A stretch of 64,000 nt of DNA from Opitutaceae bacterium (GTDB lineage: Bacteria > Verrucomicrobiota > Verrucomicrobiia > Opitutales > Opitutaceae), in assembly GCA_016794625.1 (NCBI GenBank), contig JAEUGY010000046.1:1-64000 (forward strand). Direction: 5' to 3'. Position numbers and translations under genes: made by a program. The notes below the pieces were generated by a model. It saw only the letters and a program-made list of their open reading frames with translations, was not told the DNA's origin and did no database searches. Shown in pieces: positions 52,781 through 61,165 of this stretch. The first letter of the stretch is position 1. The number at the start of each line of letters is the position of its first letter.

Positions 52781-54235
52781 TCACGTCAGGATGTCCTTCA
52801 CCACGTGTCCGGAGACATCGGTGAGGCGATAGTACCGGCCCTGATGGCGGTAGGTGAGCGCCTCGTGATGGATGCCTAGCTGGTGGAGGATCGTGGCCTG
52901 GAGATCGTGCACGCCGACCGGTTTGTCGACCACGTTGTAGCCGAAGTCGTCGGTGCCTCCGTAGACCAGTCCCGGTTTCACGCCGGCGCCGGCCATCCAG
53001 ACCGTGAAACACCGCGGGTGGTGATCGCGACCGTAGTCGTCGGCCGTGAGCTTGCCCTGGGAGTAGTTGGTCCGACCGAATTCACCGCCCCAGACGACCA
53101 GCGTGTCGTCGAGCAGACCGCGCTGTTTGAGATCGGTGATGAGGGCCCAGCACCCGCGGTCGACGTCGGCGCACTGGCGCCGCAGCATCTTCGGCAGCCG
53201 CCCATGCTGGTCCCAGCCCGGATGGTAGAGCTGGATGAAGCGCACGTCCCGTTCCGCCATGCGGCGCGCGAGCAGGCAGTTGGCGGCGAAGGTGCCCGGC
53301 TGCCGGGCCTCCTCCCCGTAGAGTTCATACGTGGCGGCCGACTCGCGCGAGAGGTCCATCACGTCGGGCACGCTGGTCTGCATGCGGTAGGCCATCTCGT
53401 ATTGAGAGACGCGTGACGTGATCTCCGGATCCCCGAGACTTTCCGCCTGGTGGGCGTTGAGCTCGGCGAGCCGGTCGAGGAACTTCCGCCGCGACGGTGC
53501 GGAGACGCCGTCGGGATTGCGCAGGTAGAGCACGGGGTCGCCCCCGGAGCGGAACTGCACACCCTGGTGCACACTCGAAAGGAAGCCGTTGCCCCAGAGC
53601 CGCGAATAGAGCGGCTGATCGATGCGGTCCTTGGAAATCAGCACGACGAAGGCCGGCAGATTCTCGTTGGCACTGCCGAGCCCGTAGGAGAGCCAGGAAC
53701 CCATGGAGGGACGGCCCGGCAGGCTGTGCCCGGTTTGGAAGAACGTGATGGCCGGGTCGTGATTGATGTGCTCCGTGTGCATCGACCGGATGAAGCAGAG
53801 ATCGTCGACCATCCGGGCGGTGTGAGGCAGTAGTTCGCTCACCCAGGCCCGGCATTGACCGTGTTGGGCAAACTTGAAGACGGAGCCGGCGAGGGGGTAG
53901 CTGGCCTGGTGGGCCGACATGCCGGTCAGCCGCTGGCCGCCGCGCACGCTCTCGGGCAGGTCCTGCCCGTTCATGGTGTTGAGCAGCGGCTTGTAGTCGA
54001 ACAAGTCGTGCTGCGACGGACCGCCGGCCATGAAGAGGTAGATGACCCGTTTGGCCCGCGGGGCGATGTGCGGCTGGTCAAGCACGCCGCGGAGCAGCGA
54101 GGCGCCCGCGGCCGGCGTGGCGGCCGAGGCATTGCGCTGCAGCAGGTTCATCAGGGCGAAGCCGCCCACGCCCATGGCGAATTTTCCGAAGAAATCGCGG
54201 CGGGACATTCCAAAGTTGACGTGGTCGCAGAACAT
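52781..54235 (-). CDS. DUF1501 (sulfatase-like) protein with Tat-type signal
   Basis: A 484-residue exported protein of the DUF1501 family. The start [32 protein letters not shown] is a twin-arginine signal. Conserved blocks are [77 protein letters not shown] and [24 protein letters not shown]. This is the alkaline-phosphatase-like core; no catalytic cysteine of true sulfatases is visible. It partners the large PSD1 gene upstream in the same strand, in a pairing common in planctomycetes and verrucomicrobia. Confidence 0.92.
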   Translation of the reverse strand: MFCDHVNFGMSRRDFFGKFAMGVGGFALMNLLQRNASAATPAAGASLLRGVLDQPHIAPRAKRVIYLFMAGGPSQHDLFDYKPLLNTMNGQDLPESVRGGQRLTGMSAHQASYPLAGSVFKFAQHGQCRAWVSELLPHTARMVDDLCFIRSMHTEHINHDPAITFFQTGHSLPGRPSMGSWLSYGLGSANENLPAFVVLISKDRIDQPLYSRLWGNGFLSSVHQGVQFRSGGDPVLYLRNPDGVSAPSRRKFLDRLAELNAHQAESLGDPEITSRVSQYEMAYRMQTSVPDVMDLSRESAATYELYGEEARQPGTFAANCLLARRMAERDVRFIQLYHPGWDQHGRLPKMLRRQCADVDRGCWALITDLKQRGLLDDTLVVWGGEFGRTNYSQGKLTADDYGRDHHPRCFTVWMAGAGVKPGLVYGGTDDFGYNVVDKPVGVHDLQATILHQLGIHHEALTYRHQGRYYRLTDVSGHVVKDILT

Positions 54236-54257
54236 GGCGGGCAGGAGGGGTCGGGAG

Positions 54258-57200
54258 TTAGCGACGCATCACGGTTTCGTCGAAATTGAGCAGGGCCTTC
54301 GCCACCATGCCGGCAGCGGCACGCATCGCGGAGGGCAGCGTGGCGTCGGTCGGGGTGGCGCCGAAGGCATTGAACTGGTTCGCGGCGGCCGTGTCGGCCT
54401 GAAAGAGGGCCAGCTGCTCGTCGTACAGCGCACGCAGGATGTCACGTTCCCGCGCGTCGGGCCGGCGGCCGGTGACGAGACGGAAGCCCCACGCGATCCA
54501 GGCGTCGGGTGAGGCGCCGCCTTCCTTGAGCATGCGCTGCCCGATCAGCCGCGCGGCCTCGACCACCTGCACGTCGTTGAGCAGGGCGAGCGCCTGGAGC
54601 GGCGTGCTCGTGCTCTGGCGCCGCACGGTGCAGACGTTGCGCTCGGCCGCGTCGAAGAGCATCATGCTGGGCGGGGGCACGGTGCGCTTCCAGAAGGTGT
54701 AGAGGCTGCGGCGATACAGGTCCTCGCCCTCGCCGACGACGTACTTGGGTTTGCCCATGGCGATCTCCTCCCAGAGACCGGGCGGCTGGTAGGGCTTCAC
54801 GCTGGGTCCGCCGATCTTGTCGACGAGCAGTCCGCCGGCGGCGAGGGCCTGGTCGCGCAACATCTCGGCCGTGAGGCGGCGCGCGGGGCCGCGGGCGAGG
54901 AGCAGGTTCTGCGGATCGCGCGCGAGCAGGGCGGCGGAGGCGTGCGAGGACTGGCGGTACGTGGCGGAGAGGGCGATCTGGCGCAGCGTGAGTTTCACGT
55001 CCCAGCCGTGGGCGACGAAGTCGCGGGCGAGCCAGTCGAGCAGCTCCGGGTGGGTCGGGGGCGAGCCCTGCAGGCCGAAGTTGTCACTCGTCTCGACCAG
55101 GCCCTGGCCGAACATCTGCTGCCAGAACCGGTTCACCGTGACCCGCGCCATCAGGGGGTGTGTCGGATCGGTCAGCCAGCGGGCGAGGCCGAGGCGGTTG
55201 CGGGGGGCGCCGGCCGGAAACGGGGGGAGCGCGGCCGGGGTGTCGGCGGTGACCGGGGTGCCGGGGGCGTCATAGGCGCCGCGGACGAGGATGTGCGCGG
55301 GTTTGGGCTGCGGCAGCTCCTGCATGACCATGGCCTCGGGCACGGACTGGACGAGGGTGTTCTGCGCCATGCGGACCGCCTTGAGCGCCTGCGCCGCGGC
55401 CCGGACCGGCGGGCTGACGTGGGTCAGGTAGTACTCGCGCAGGCCGGCGCGCTGCGCCGGCGTGAGTGCGGCCGGCGGAGTCTGCCAAGCCTGGTCGAAG
55501 TCGGTCCGGCCGGCGAGGGTGGCGGTTTCGAGCGGGCTGAGCGAGTAGGAGAAGACGGCGAGATCGGTGACGCGACCGCCCTTGAATCCGCTGTCGCGGA
55601 AGCGGTATCCGATGGTCAGATCCGGTTCGGTGCCGGTGTAGGTGATGTCCTTGAACAGGCCGTCGCGCACGACCTCGAGCTCCATCGGCTCGCCATTGAC
55701 GTAGATCCGCGCTCCGGCGGCCCGACTGGAGCCGTCGTAGGTTGCGGTGACGTGCGACCAGCGCGTGAGCGGCAGGGCTTGTTTGGTCACCACCTTGAGC
55801 GAGGCGCCTGGCCAGAGGTAGTGCAGTCCGAAGGCCACCCGGCCGTTTTCGAGCAGGAGCTCGTAGCCGCGGCTGCCGGCGTCCGCCGGAGCCTTCGAAT
55901 GGTGCAGCACAACGGCCCGGGCGGCCGGGGCGGCGGGAGGCTGCAGCCAGAGGGCGAGGGAGAACGCGTCGGTGCGGTTGAAGTGGCCGGTGCCGGGGAA
56001 GACGAACCCGTTTTCGCCGGAGAGCTCCGCCGCCGGCCCCTGTGCCGTCTGCACGATGCGGGGCGACTCCTCGGCGCGGCCCGGGCGCTGGCGTTCGACG
56101 TCGTTCTGTGCCACTCCGAGTTCGAGTGTATCCAGAGGATAGTAGGCGTCGGGCCGGGGCTGCGGGGTCGGGCCGGTGCGGCCCTGCTGCAGCCAGCGCT
56201 GGAAATCGGCCTGGGCAGAGTCCACGGCGGACGTGAGGGCGCGTTCCGCCGCGGCCGTCTCCGTGCGCAGGCGGGCGAGTTGGGCGTCCTGCTCCGGGGT
56301 GGTCAGCAGCAGGGTCGGCACCGGCATGGCATTGGCGAAACCGGTGTACGAGATTTGCCCGGCCTCATCGATGTTCTGGAAAAACGCGAACATCGAATAG
56401 TAGTCGCGGGCGGAGATCGGATCGAACTTGTGATCGTGGCAGCGCGCGCAATCGAGGGTCAGTCCGAGAAAGGCGGTGCCAAAAGTCGCGACACGGTCAG
56501 CCACGTAGGCGACGCGGTACTCCTCCTCGACGATGCCGCCCTCCTCGTTCTGGTTGTGCAGGCGGTTGAAGGCGGTCGCGAGGCGCTGCGCCTGGGTCGC
56601 ATTCGGCAGCAGATCACCCGCCAGCTGCCAGGTGGTGAACTGGTCGAAGGGAAGGTTTTCGTTGAACGCCTGGATCACCCAGTCGCGGTAAGCCCACATG
56701 GCGCGGGGCCGGTCCATCTGGTAGCCGTGGGTGTCGGCGAAGCGCGCGAGGTCGAGCCAATCCAGAGCGAGCCGCTCGCCGTAACGCGGGGAGGCGAGGA
56801 GGCGGTCGACCACCCGCTCGTAGGCCTGGGGGGAGCGGTCGTGGAGAAACGCGTCGATCTCGGCCGGCGTCGGAGGCAGGCCGGTCAGGTCGAAGGTGAC
56901 CCGGCGCAGGAGCCGCTCCCGGTCCGCTTCGGGCGCGGGAGCCAGTCCCTCCCGTCGGAGCGCTTGGCGGACCCAGGTGTCGATCGGAGACTCCGTCGAG
57001 GCGACCGCCGGGGTGGGGGGCGTGGCGGCCAGCGGGGTGAAGGCCCAATGGGCGGACCACGGCGCGCCCTCGGTGACCCAGCGTTCCAGGAGTGAAATTT
57101 CAGCGGGCTTCAATTGCCGCATGGAATCCCGGGGCGGCATGACCTCTTCCTCGTCATGACTCTTGATGCGCAGGACCAGTTCACTCTCCGCGGCCGAGCC

Positions 57201-57473
57201 CGGTGCGACAACCGTCAGGCCGTGCAGCGTGCGGTAGAGTCCGTCCTTGGTGTCGAGCCGGAGTTTGGCCTTGCGCGTGCCCTCGTCGGGCCCGTGGCAG
57301 CGGAAGCAGGCGTCAGAGAGAATCGGCAGCACGTCCCGCCGGAAATCCACGGGTCCGTCCGCAGGAGCGCCGAAGGCGGGCGCGATCGGGGTGAGGACAA
57401 GCAGAGCGAGGGGGAGGGGAAATCCAAACCGGGGCACGCGTCGCAGCGTTGGTCCCGAAGCGACACGGGCCAA
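54258..57473 (-). CDS. PSD1/DUF1549/DUF1553 cytochrome-like exported protein with a LamG domain
   Basis: A 1071-residue exported protein. After a signal ([15 protein letters not shown]) lies the planctomycete cytochrome C (PSD1) domain with a haem-binding [19 protein letters not shown]. Then comes DUF1549 ([47 protein letters not shown]), a LamG/concanavalin-like insert ([28 protein letters not shown]), and DUF1553 at the C-terminus ([42 protein letters not shown]). It probably acts with the DUF1501 protein in the periplasm, possibly in complex polysaccharide or sulphated-substrate degradation (inference). Confidence 0.92.
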   Translation of the reverse strand: MARVASGPTLRRVPRFGFPLPLALLVLTPIAPAFGAPADGPVDFRRDVLPILSDACFRCHGPDEGTRKAKLRLDTKDGLYRTLHGLTVVAPGSAAESELVLRIKSHDEEEVMPPRDSMRQLKPAEISLLERWVTEGAPWSAHWAFTPLAATPPTPAVASTESPIDTWVRQALRREGLAPAPEADRERLLRRVTFDLTGLPPTPAEIDAFLHDRSPQAYERVVDRLLASPRYGERLALDWLDLARFADTHGYQMDRPRAMWAYRDWVIQAFNENLPFDQFTTWQLAGDLLPNATQAQRLATAFNRLHNQNEEGGIVEEEYRVAYVADRVATFGTAFLGLTLDCARCHDHKFDPISARDYYSMFAFFQNIDEAGQISYTGFANAMPVPTLLLTTPEQDAQLARLRTETAAAERALTSAVDSAQADFQRWLQQGRTGPTPQPRPDAYYPLDTLELGVAQNDVERQRPGRAEESPRIVQTAQGPAAELSGENGFVFPGTGHFNRTDAFSLALWLQPPAAPAARAVVLHHSKAPADAGSRGYELLLENGRVAFGLHYLWPGASLKVVTKQALPLTRWSHVTATYDGSSRAAGARIYVNGEPMELEVVRDGLFKDITYTGTEPDLTIGYRFRDSGFKGGRVTDLAVFSYSLSPLETATLAGRTDFDQAWQTPPAALTPAQRAGLREYYLTHVSPPVRAAAQALKAVRMAQNTLVQSVPEAMVMQELPQPKPAHILVRGAYDAPGTPVTADTPAALPPFPAGAPRNRLGLARWLTDPTHPLMARVTVNRFWQQMFGQGLVETSDNFGLQGSPPTHPELLDWLARDFVAHGWDVKLTLRQIALSATYRQSSHASAALLARDPQNLLLARGPARRLTAEMLRDQALAAGGLLVDKIGGPSVKPYQPPGLWEEIAMGKPKYVVGEGEDLYRRSLYTFWKRTVPPPSMMLFDAAERNVCTVRRQSTSTPLQALALLNDVQVVEAARLIGQRMLKEGGASPDAWIAWGFRLVTGRRPDARERDILRALYDEQLALFQADTAAANQFNAFGATPTDATLPSAMRAAAGMVAKALLNFDETVMRR

Positions 57474-57932
57474 GGAGAAAAAACCGCGGCGCGTCCGCGC
57501 CTGTGCAAACGCCTGCGCACGAGGTGATCTCGTCAGGGGGCCGGCGGGAGGACGAGGGCTGCCTCGGTCGGCCGCGCAAGCGCGAACCCCGTCCGGTGTC
57601 GGTTGGAGGTGGGGTCGCCGACCCCGCAGGGATTGGCGTCGCTTGAAGAGACGGGTGGAACGGGCGGGACCGAAGGTCCCGTCGCGGCCTCAGCGAGGCC
57701 ACCTCCAACAGAGAGGTGCACGTCCCGAGGGCAGCCCTACCATCGGAGAGGGGGAACGTTGAACGCTGAACGCTGAATTTTTAACGTTGGAGTGGTTCGG
57801 ATTTCCGAACTTTCGAACTTCACTCGTCGACCTTCGCCCTTCCCGCCCCGCCGGGGCGGGTCCCATTCGTCATTCGATATTCGTCATTCGTCATTTCAGC
57901 CCCATGCGGGGGCCGGTGCTCGGGCGTGCCGG
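57474..57932. repeat. Repeat-bearing intergenic region
   Basis: No gene. A 108-bp element at 57602-57709 has inverted ends GTTGGAGGTGG (57602-57612) and CCACCTCCAAC (57699-57709). Inside are GGGGTCGCCGACCCC, GGGACCGAAGGTCCC and GGCCTCAGCGAGGCC, the reverse order of the copy at 36802. The GAACGTTGAACGCTGAACG phrase also found near 33002 follows at 57747, then tandem ATTCGTC-like repeats at about 57864-57895 and a short CCCGCCCCG hairpin. Confidence 0.75.
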
Positions 57933-59858
57933 CTAGCGTTCGAGTTCGCCGGACCAGGTCGTCAGGGAGGGAAGGGAGCTCGGTGTGGCCGGGCGGCGCC
58001 ACGCGCTGCCGACGGGTGTGAGCGTCACCGCCACACGCACATCGCTGGGCTGGGGCGCGCCGGGGAGCTCGATCCGCACTTCGCTGAAACCCGTGTTCTG
58101 GCGCTCCTCGCTGGTGGGAGGCCGGGCGGCGCGGGTCGTGAAGACGGCGGCGCCGGGCGCCAGCAAATCGAGGCGCAACGTCCGGCCCTTTTGGGTCAGC
58201 GTGGCGACCCGGCCCTGCTCCTCGATGCGAACGGACGCCTCGGTCAGCATGCGCCAGGTGAGCGTGACCCCCGGGGCCAGGCCGTGGATGTCGTCCTGGA
58301 CCAGCACTTGCTGCCGGTCGAGGAGGGCGACGCCGCGCAGCAGTTTCTCGGACTTTTTTGGATACGCGGCGGTCAGATCGGCGACGGCATGCGCCCGTTC
58401 CGGCGTGGAGAGGTAGCGCACCAGCGGAGCGGCGGCGCGCGGGTCCTGCAGTGCATCCCCGAGGGTGAGGGTCGAGTGGCTGAGGTTGTTGAGGCGGTAG
58501 TACGACCACCGTTTGGCGCCGAAGTAGGCGGGCAGATTGTAGTTGTCGGGTCCGAGGTCGTGGGACCAGCGCACCCCGTCGGCGTCGAGCACAAAGGAAC
58601 CGAGGTCGAGGTGGGCATGATTGACCTCGTTGCTGCCGGCCTTGAAGCCGAGAAAGACGGCATTCGTCTGGTTCCAGGCGCTGCGGAAGATCGCCAGCTC
58701 CACCCGTCCGCGGAAACGGACATCGAGCGGGGCCTGGCCGACCGCTGCGGTGCCGGGCAGCGTGGGGAACCAGATCGCGTGCAGCGCGGCGAGTCGGTCG
58801 TTCTCACCTTCCGGTTTGGTCGCTCCCAACACCGCGGCCAGGCTCGCCCGGCTTTGGGCGCGGGCGGTGGTGTGTCCATACCGGGTGGCGAGCCAGGTGT
58901 AAGCGGGAGACGGACCGATCCGCGCGCCGCCGTCGGCGTGATTGAAGGCGAGCCCGATCGGTCCCTCGATGTGCATGCGGTACAGGGCGGCCCGATCAAA
59001 GGAAGGCATCTGGCTGAGCCCGAGGTCGGTGCCGAGGGCGGACTCGAGCAGGGCGATGCCCAGTACATTGTAGGAGGTACCGTAGGTCCAGTAACCGGGG
59101 CCCTCGGGGTAGGCGCCGTCCGGCTCGTAGGCCTTCATGGCGAGGGGCAGCGAACGCCGCGCGCCCGCGATGACGGTGCGGGCGAGGTCCGGCTCCTCGT
59201 CCGCCAGGGCAAGGGCGGCGGCGAGCAGCCCGGTGTTGCAGACCTGGTTCCAGTTGTGGTGGGCGGTGACGAAGTGCAGGCGCCGGTCGGATGAACGCGT
59301 CGGGGCCCCGGTGGCGCCGGGCGGCCCGTAGGCCGCGGGGGCGAAGGCGAGTGCGTGGCGTCGCAGGGCGTCCCGCACCGTGGCGCGGTCGTCGTCACTG
59401 AGCGTCGAATACAGCCAGTCGTAGCCGATCGCCAGGGCGGTGGCCATCTCGGCGACATCGAGGAAGTGCGACGGATTCCAGTCCGGAAAACGGGCGGCGG
59501 TCAGCATCTCCCGCACCGCGCGCTCCGCGAAGCGGGCATCGCCGGTCAGCCGGTAGGCGAACGCGCAGGTCAGCACGCGTCGCAGGCAGGTGCGCGATTG
59601 ATCCAGCAACCGCGGGCCCACCAGGACGTGCACGACGGATTTCGAGGAGAGTTCTGCTTCCGCCAGAGCGATCACGCGGGCGTGCACCGCGGCCCGCAGC
59701 GGATCGGACGCCGCGGCGGCCCGGGCGGCGGCGAGATCGTCGTCGGTGCAGAGCAGGCGGGGGTGCCCCGGGCGCAGCGTGGCGAGGGGATCGTCGGCGG
59801 CGGAGGCGACGCCGGCGACCAGGACGAGGAGCAGACCGAGCAGCAGACAGCGTTTCAT
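57933..59858 (-). CDS. Exported heparinase II/III-type polysaccharide lyase
   Basis: A 641-residue exported protein. A signal peptide (MKRCLLLGLLLVLVAGVASA) precedes an alpha-helical toroid region (GHPRLLCTDDDLAAARAAAASDP, AEMATALAIGYDWLYSTLSDDDRATVRDALRRHALAF, THHNWNQVCNTGLLAAALALADEEPDLA) and a C-terminal beta-sandwich (HAHLDLGSFVLDADGVRWSHDLGPDNYNLPAYF). The H-A-H-L-D-L-G motif carries the conserved histidines of heparinase II/III-like proteins. It probably acts as an alginate- or heparin-type lyase; the substrate is unknown. ATG 59858 gives the signal peptide. Confidence 0.88.
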   Translation of the reverse strand: MKRCLLLGLLLVLVAGVASAADDPLATLRPGHPRLLCTDDDLAAARAAAASDPLRAAVHARVIALAEAELSSKSVVHVLVGPRLLDQSRTCLRRVLTCAFAYRLTGDARFAERAVREMLTAARFPDWNPSHFLDVAEMATALAIGYDWLYSTLSDDDRATVRDALRRHALAFAPAAYGPPGATGAPTRSSDRRLHFVTAHHNWNQVCNTGLLAAALALADEEPDLARTVIAGARRSLPLAMKAYEPDGAYPEGPGYWTYGTSYNVLGIALLESALGTDLGLSQMPSFDRAALYRMHIEGPIGLAFNHADGGARIGPSPAYTWLATRYGHTTARAQSRASLAAVLGATKPEGENDRLAALHAIWFPTLPGTAAVGQAPLDVRFRGRVELAIFRSAWNQTNAVFLGFKAGSNEVNHAHLDLGSFVLDADGVRWSHDLGPDNYNLPAYFGAKRWSYYRLNNLSHSTLTLGDALQDPRAAAPLVRYLSTPERAHAVADLTAAYPKKSEKLLRGVALLDRQQVLVQDDIHGLAPGVTLTWRMLTEASVRIEEQGRVATLTQKGRTLRLDLLAPGAAVFTTRAARPPTSEERQNTGFSEVRIELPGAPQPSDVRVAVTLTPVGSAWRRPATPSSLPSLTTWSGELER

Positions 59859-59886
59859 GATGGGAACGGACAACAGACGCCAGGCC

Positions 59887-60198
59887 TCAGCGATGCTCCT
59901 GCTGACGGGGGTTGAAGCCGCGGACGGCAAGGGCGGCGAGGCAGACAATCAGCAGCGCATGGGCGGCCAGCATGGCCTGAGTCAGTCCCGGGTCCGCGCT
60001 CTGGTAAATGCGGAAAGAGGAAAATCTCCCGGATCGGGTGAGGGGAAACAGGACCGCCACGAGGTCGAGGGCCAGGACGAAGGCGCCCACTCCGCAGGCC
60101 ACCCGCGTCACGCGAGACGTCCAACGCGGCGTCCGCGACACCGCCGCACCCCGAAGGTGGGATCGGTGGTGCGGGCGAAAACGTTGACGGAGTTTCAT
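59887..60198 (-). CDS. Small membrane protein of unknown function
   Basis: A 103-residue protein, basic at its N-terminus (KLRQRFRPHHRSHLRG), with two hydrophobic helices: VACGVGAFVLALDLVAVLFPL and MLAAHALLIVCLAALAVRGF. The loop between them reads SSFRIYQSADPGLTQA. It lies 28 bases upstream of the heparinase-like gene on the same strand. The open frame continues upstream to 60930, but that part runs antisense to the rhodanese gene and repeats. Real-gene status is fair. Confidence 0.5.
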   Translation of the reverse strand: MKLRQRFRPHHRSHLRGAAVSRTPRWTSRVTRVACGVGAFVLALDLVAVLFPLTRSGRFSSFRIYQSADPGLTQAMLAAHALLIVCLAALAVRGFNPRQQEHR

Positions 60199-60400
60199 GG
60201 TCCGGCGCGGAACCGTGGCCTCGCGGGGGCGGCGGGTGTGGTCGAACGGTGGACGGGGACCGGGGTGAATCAAGCCCTCCGATCGTAGAACCGAGGGAAC
60301 AGGGAATTCCTGACAACGCATCCACCGAACCCTTTCAATCGAAGACGGGAATGCGCTCGCGGGTCTTGCGGCCCGGCCGCTGTCCCGCCAACCTGTCGGG

Positions 60401-60811
60401 ATGAAAACTCCTCTTCGTTGGTTTGCGTTGGGTACGTTGCTGTTTGCCGCCTGTTTCTCAGCGGTGCGCGCCGCTGAGGTTCCGGCGATCAGCCCGGCCG
60501 AGGCAGCCAAACGCGTGGCGGCCGGCACCGCGGTGCTGGTGGATGTGCGCGAACCCTCCGAGTGGGCCGAGTCCGGGGTGGCCGAACCGGCCGCGTTGCT
60601 GCCGTCGAGCGACTTCAAGGGAGATCGCACCCTGTGGAAGCCGTTCCTGGAGAAGCAGGCGGGCAAAGAGGTGATCCTGTATTGTCGCTCCGGTCGTCGT
60701 TCCGCCCAGGTGGCGGAAAAGCTCGCGACCGAAGGCGTGAAGGTGGCCAATGCCGGTGGCTTCAAAGACTGGCAGGCGGCGGGTCTGCCCGTGCGCAAGA
60801 CCAAGGAATAG
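60401..60811 (+). CDS. Exported rhodanese-domain protein
   Basis: A 136-residue exported single-domain rhodanese. A signal peptide (MKTPLRWFALGTLLFAACFSAVRA) is followed by the domain, with VLVDVREPSEWAESG and the active-site loop YCRSGRRSAQVAEKL, in which the catalytic cysteine starts the CRSGRRS loop. GGFKDWQAAGLPVRK ends the domain. It probably transfers sulfur, or binds thiols or redox partners, in the periplasm. Confidence 0.92.
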   Translation: MKTPLRWFALGTLLFAACFSAVRAAEVPAISPAEAAKRVAAGTAVLVDVREPSEWAESGVAEPAALLPSSDFKGDRTLWKPFLEKQAGKEVILYCRSGRRSAQVAEKLATEGVKVANAGGFKDWQAAGLPVRKTKE

Positions 60812-61165
60812 GCGCTGGCGGGTGGAGGGCGTCGCTCCGTCGACGCCGGGGGACGGTCCCCGAGCCACTGCGACTGACCGTTTGGGTGTGCGCGACGCGC
60901 AACCGGCACCGACGGAGCGGTGCCCTCCACGAGATAACCCTGCGGGTGTCCGCTGTCGGCTTCCGTTGTAGGCGGCCTCGCTGAGGCCGCGACGGGACCC
61001 TCGGTCCCGCCCTTTCATCTGTGCTTTCGTTGGGTCGGGCGGCGTCGAGCTCCGCGGGGTCAGCGACCCCACCTCCAACGGCAGCATGCTCCGAGCATCA
61101 CCCGGGGGCGTGTTTTTCATAAACATTCATTTTGTACCGGACGGGCGAGCCGGGAGGATGGGGAC
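60812..61165. repeat. Two palindromic elements in the gap before the glycosidase-like gene
   Basis: No gene. Element A, 60822-60930, has ends GTGGAGGGCGTCGCTCCG and its near-complement (19 of 21 matched), the same family as 30788-30901. Element B, 60963-61081, is of the CCGTTGTAGGCGG/CCACCTCCAACGG family and has GGCCTCGCTGAGGCC, GGGACCCTCGGTCCC and GGGGTCAGCGACCCC inside. An AT-rich patch (GTGTTTTTCATAAACATTCATTTTGTACC at about 61109-61137, shown in part) could be the promoter of the next gene. Confidence 0.75.

Noticed and set aside
57792..59294. A 500-codon open frame antisense to the heparinase-like gene
   Set aside because: Lies opposite a gene with signal peptide and HAHLDLG motif; composition is low-complexity Gly/Arg.
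59887..60930. Long frame of 347 codons across the rhodanese antisense strand
   Set aside because: Only the 3' 103 residues show membrane-protein character; the upstream part is repeat and antisense sequence.
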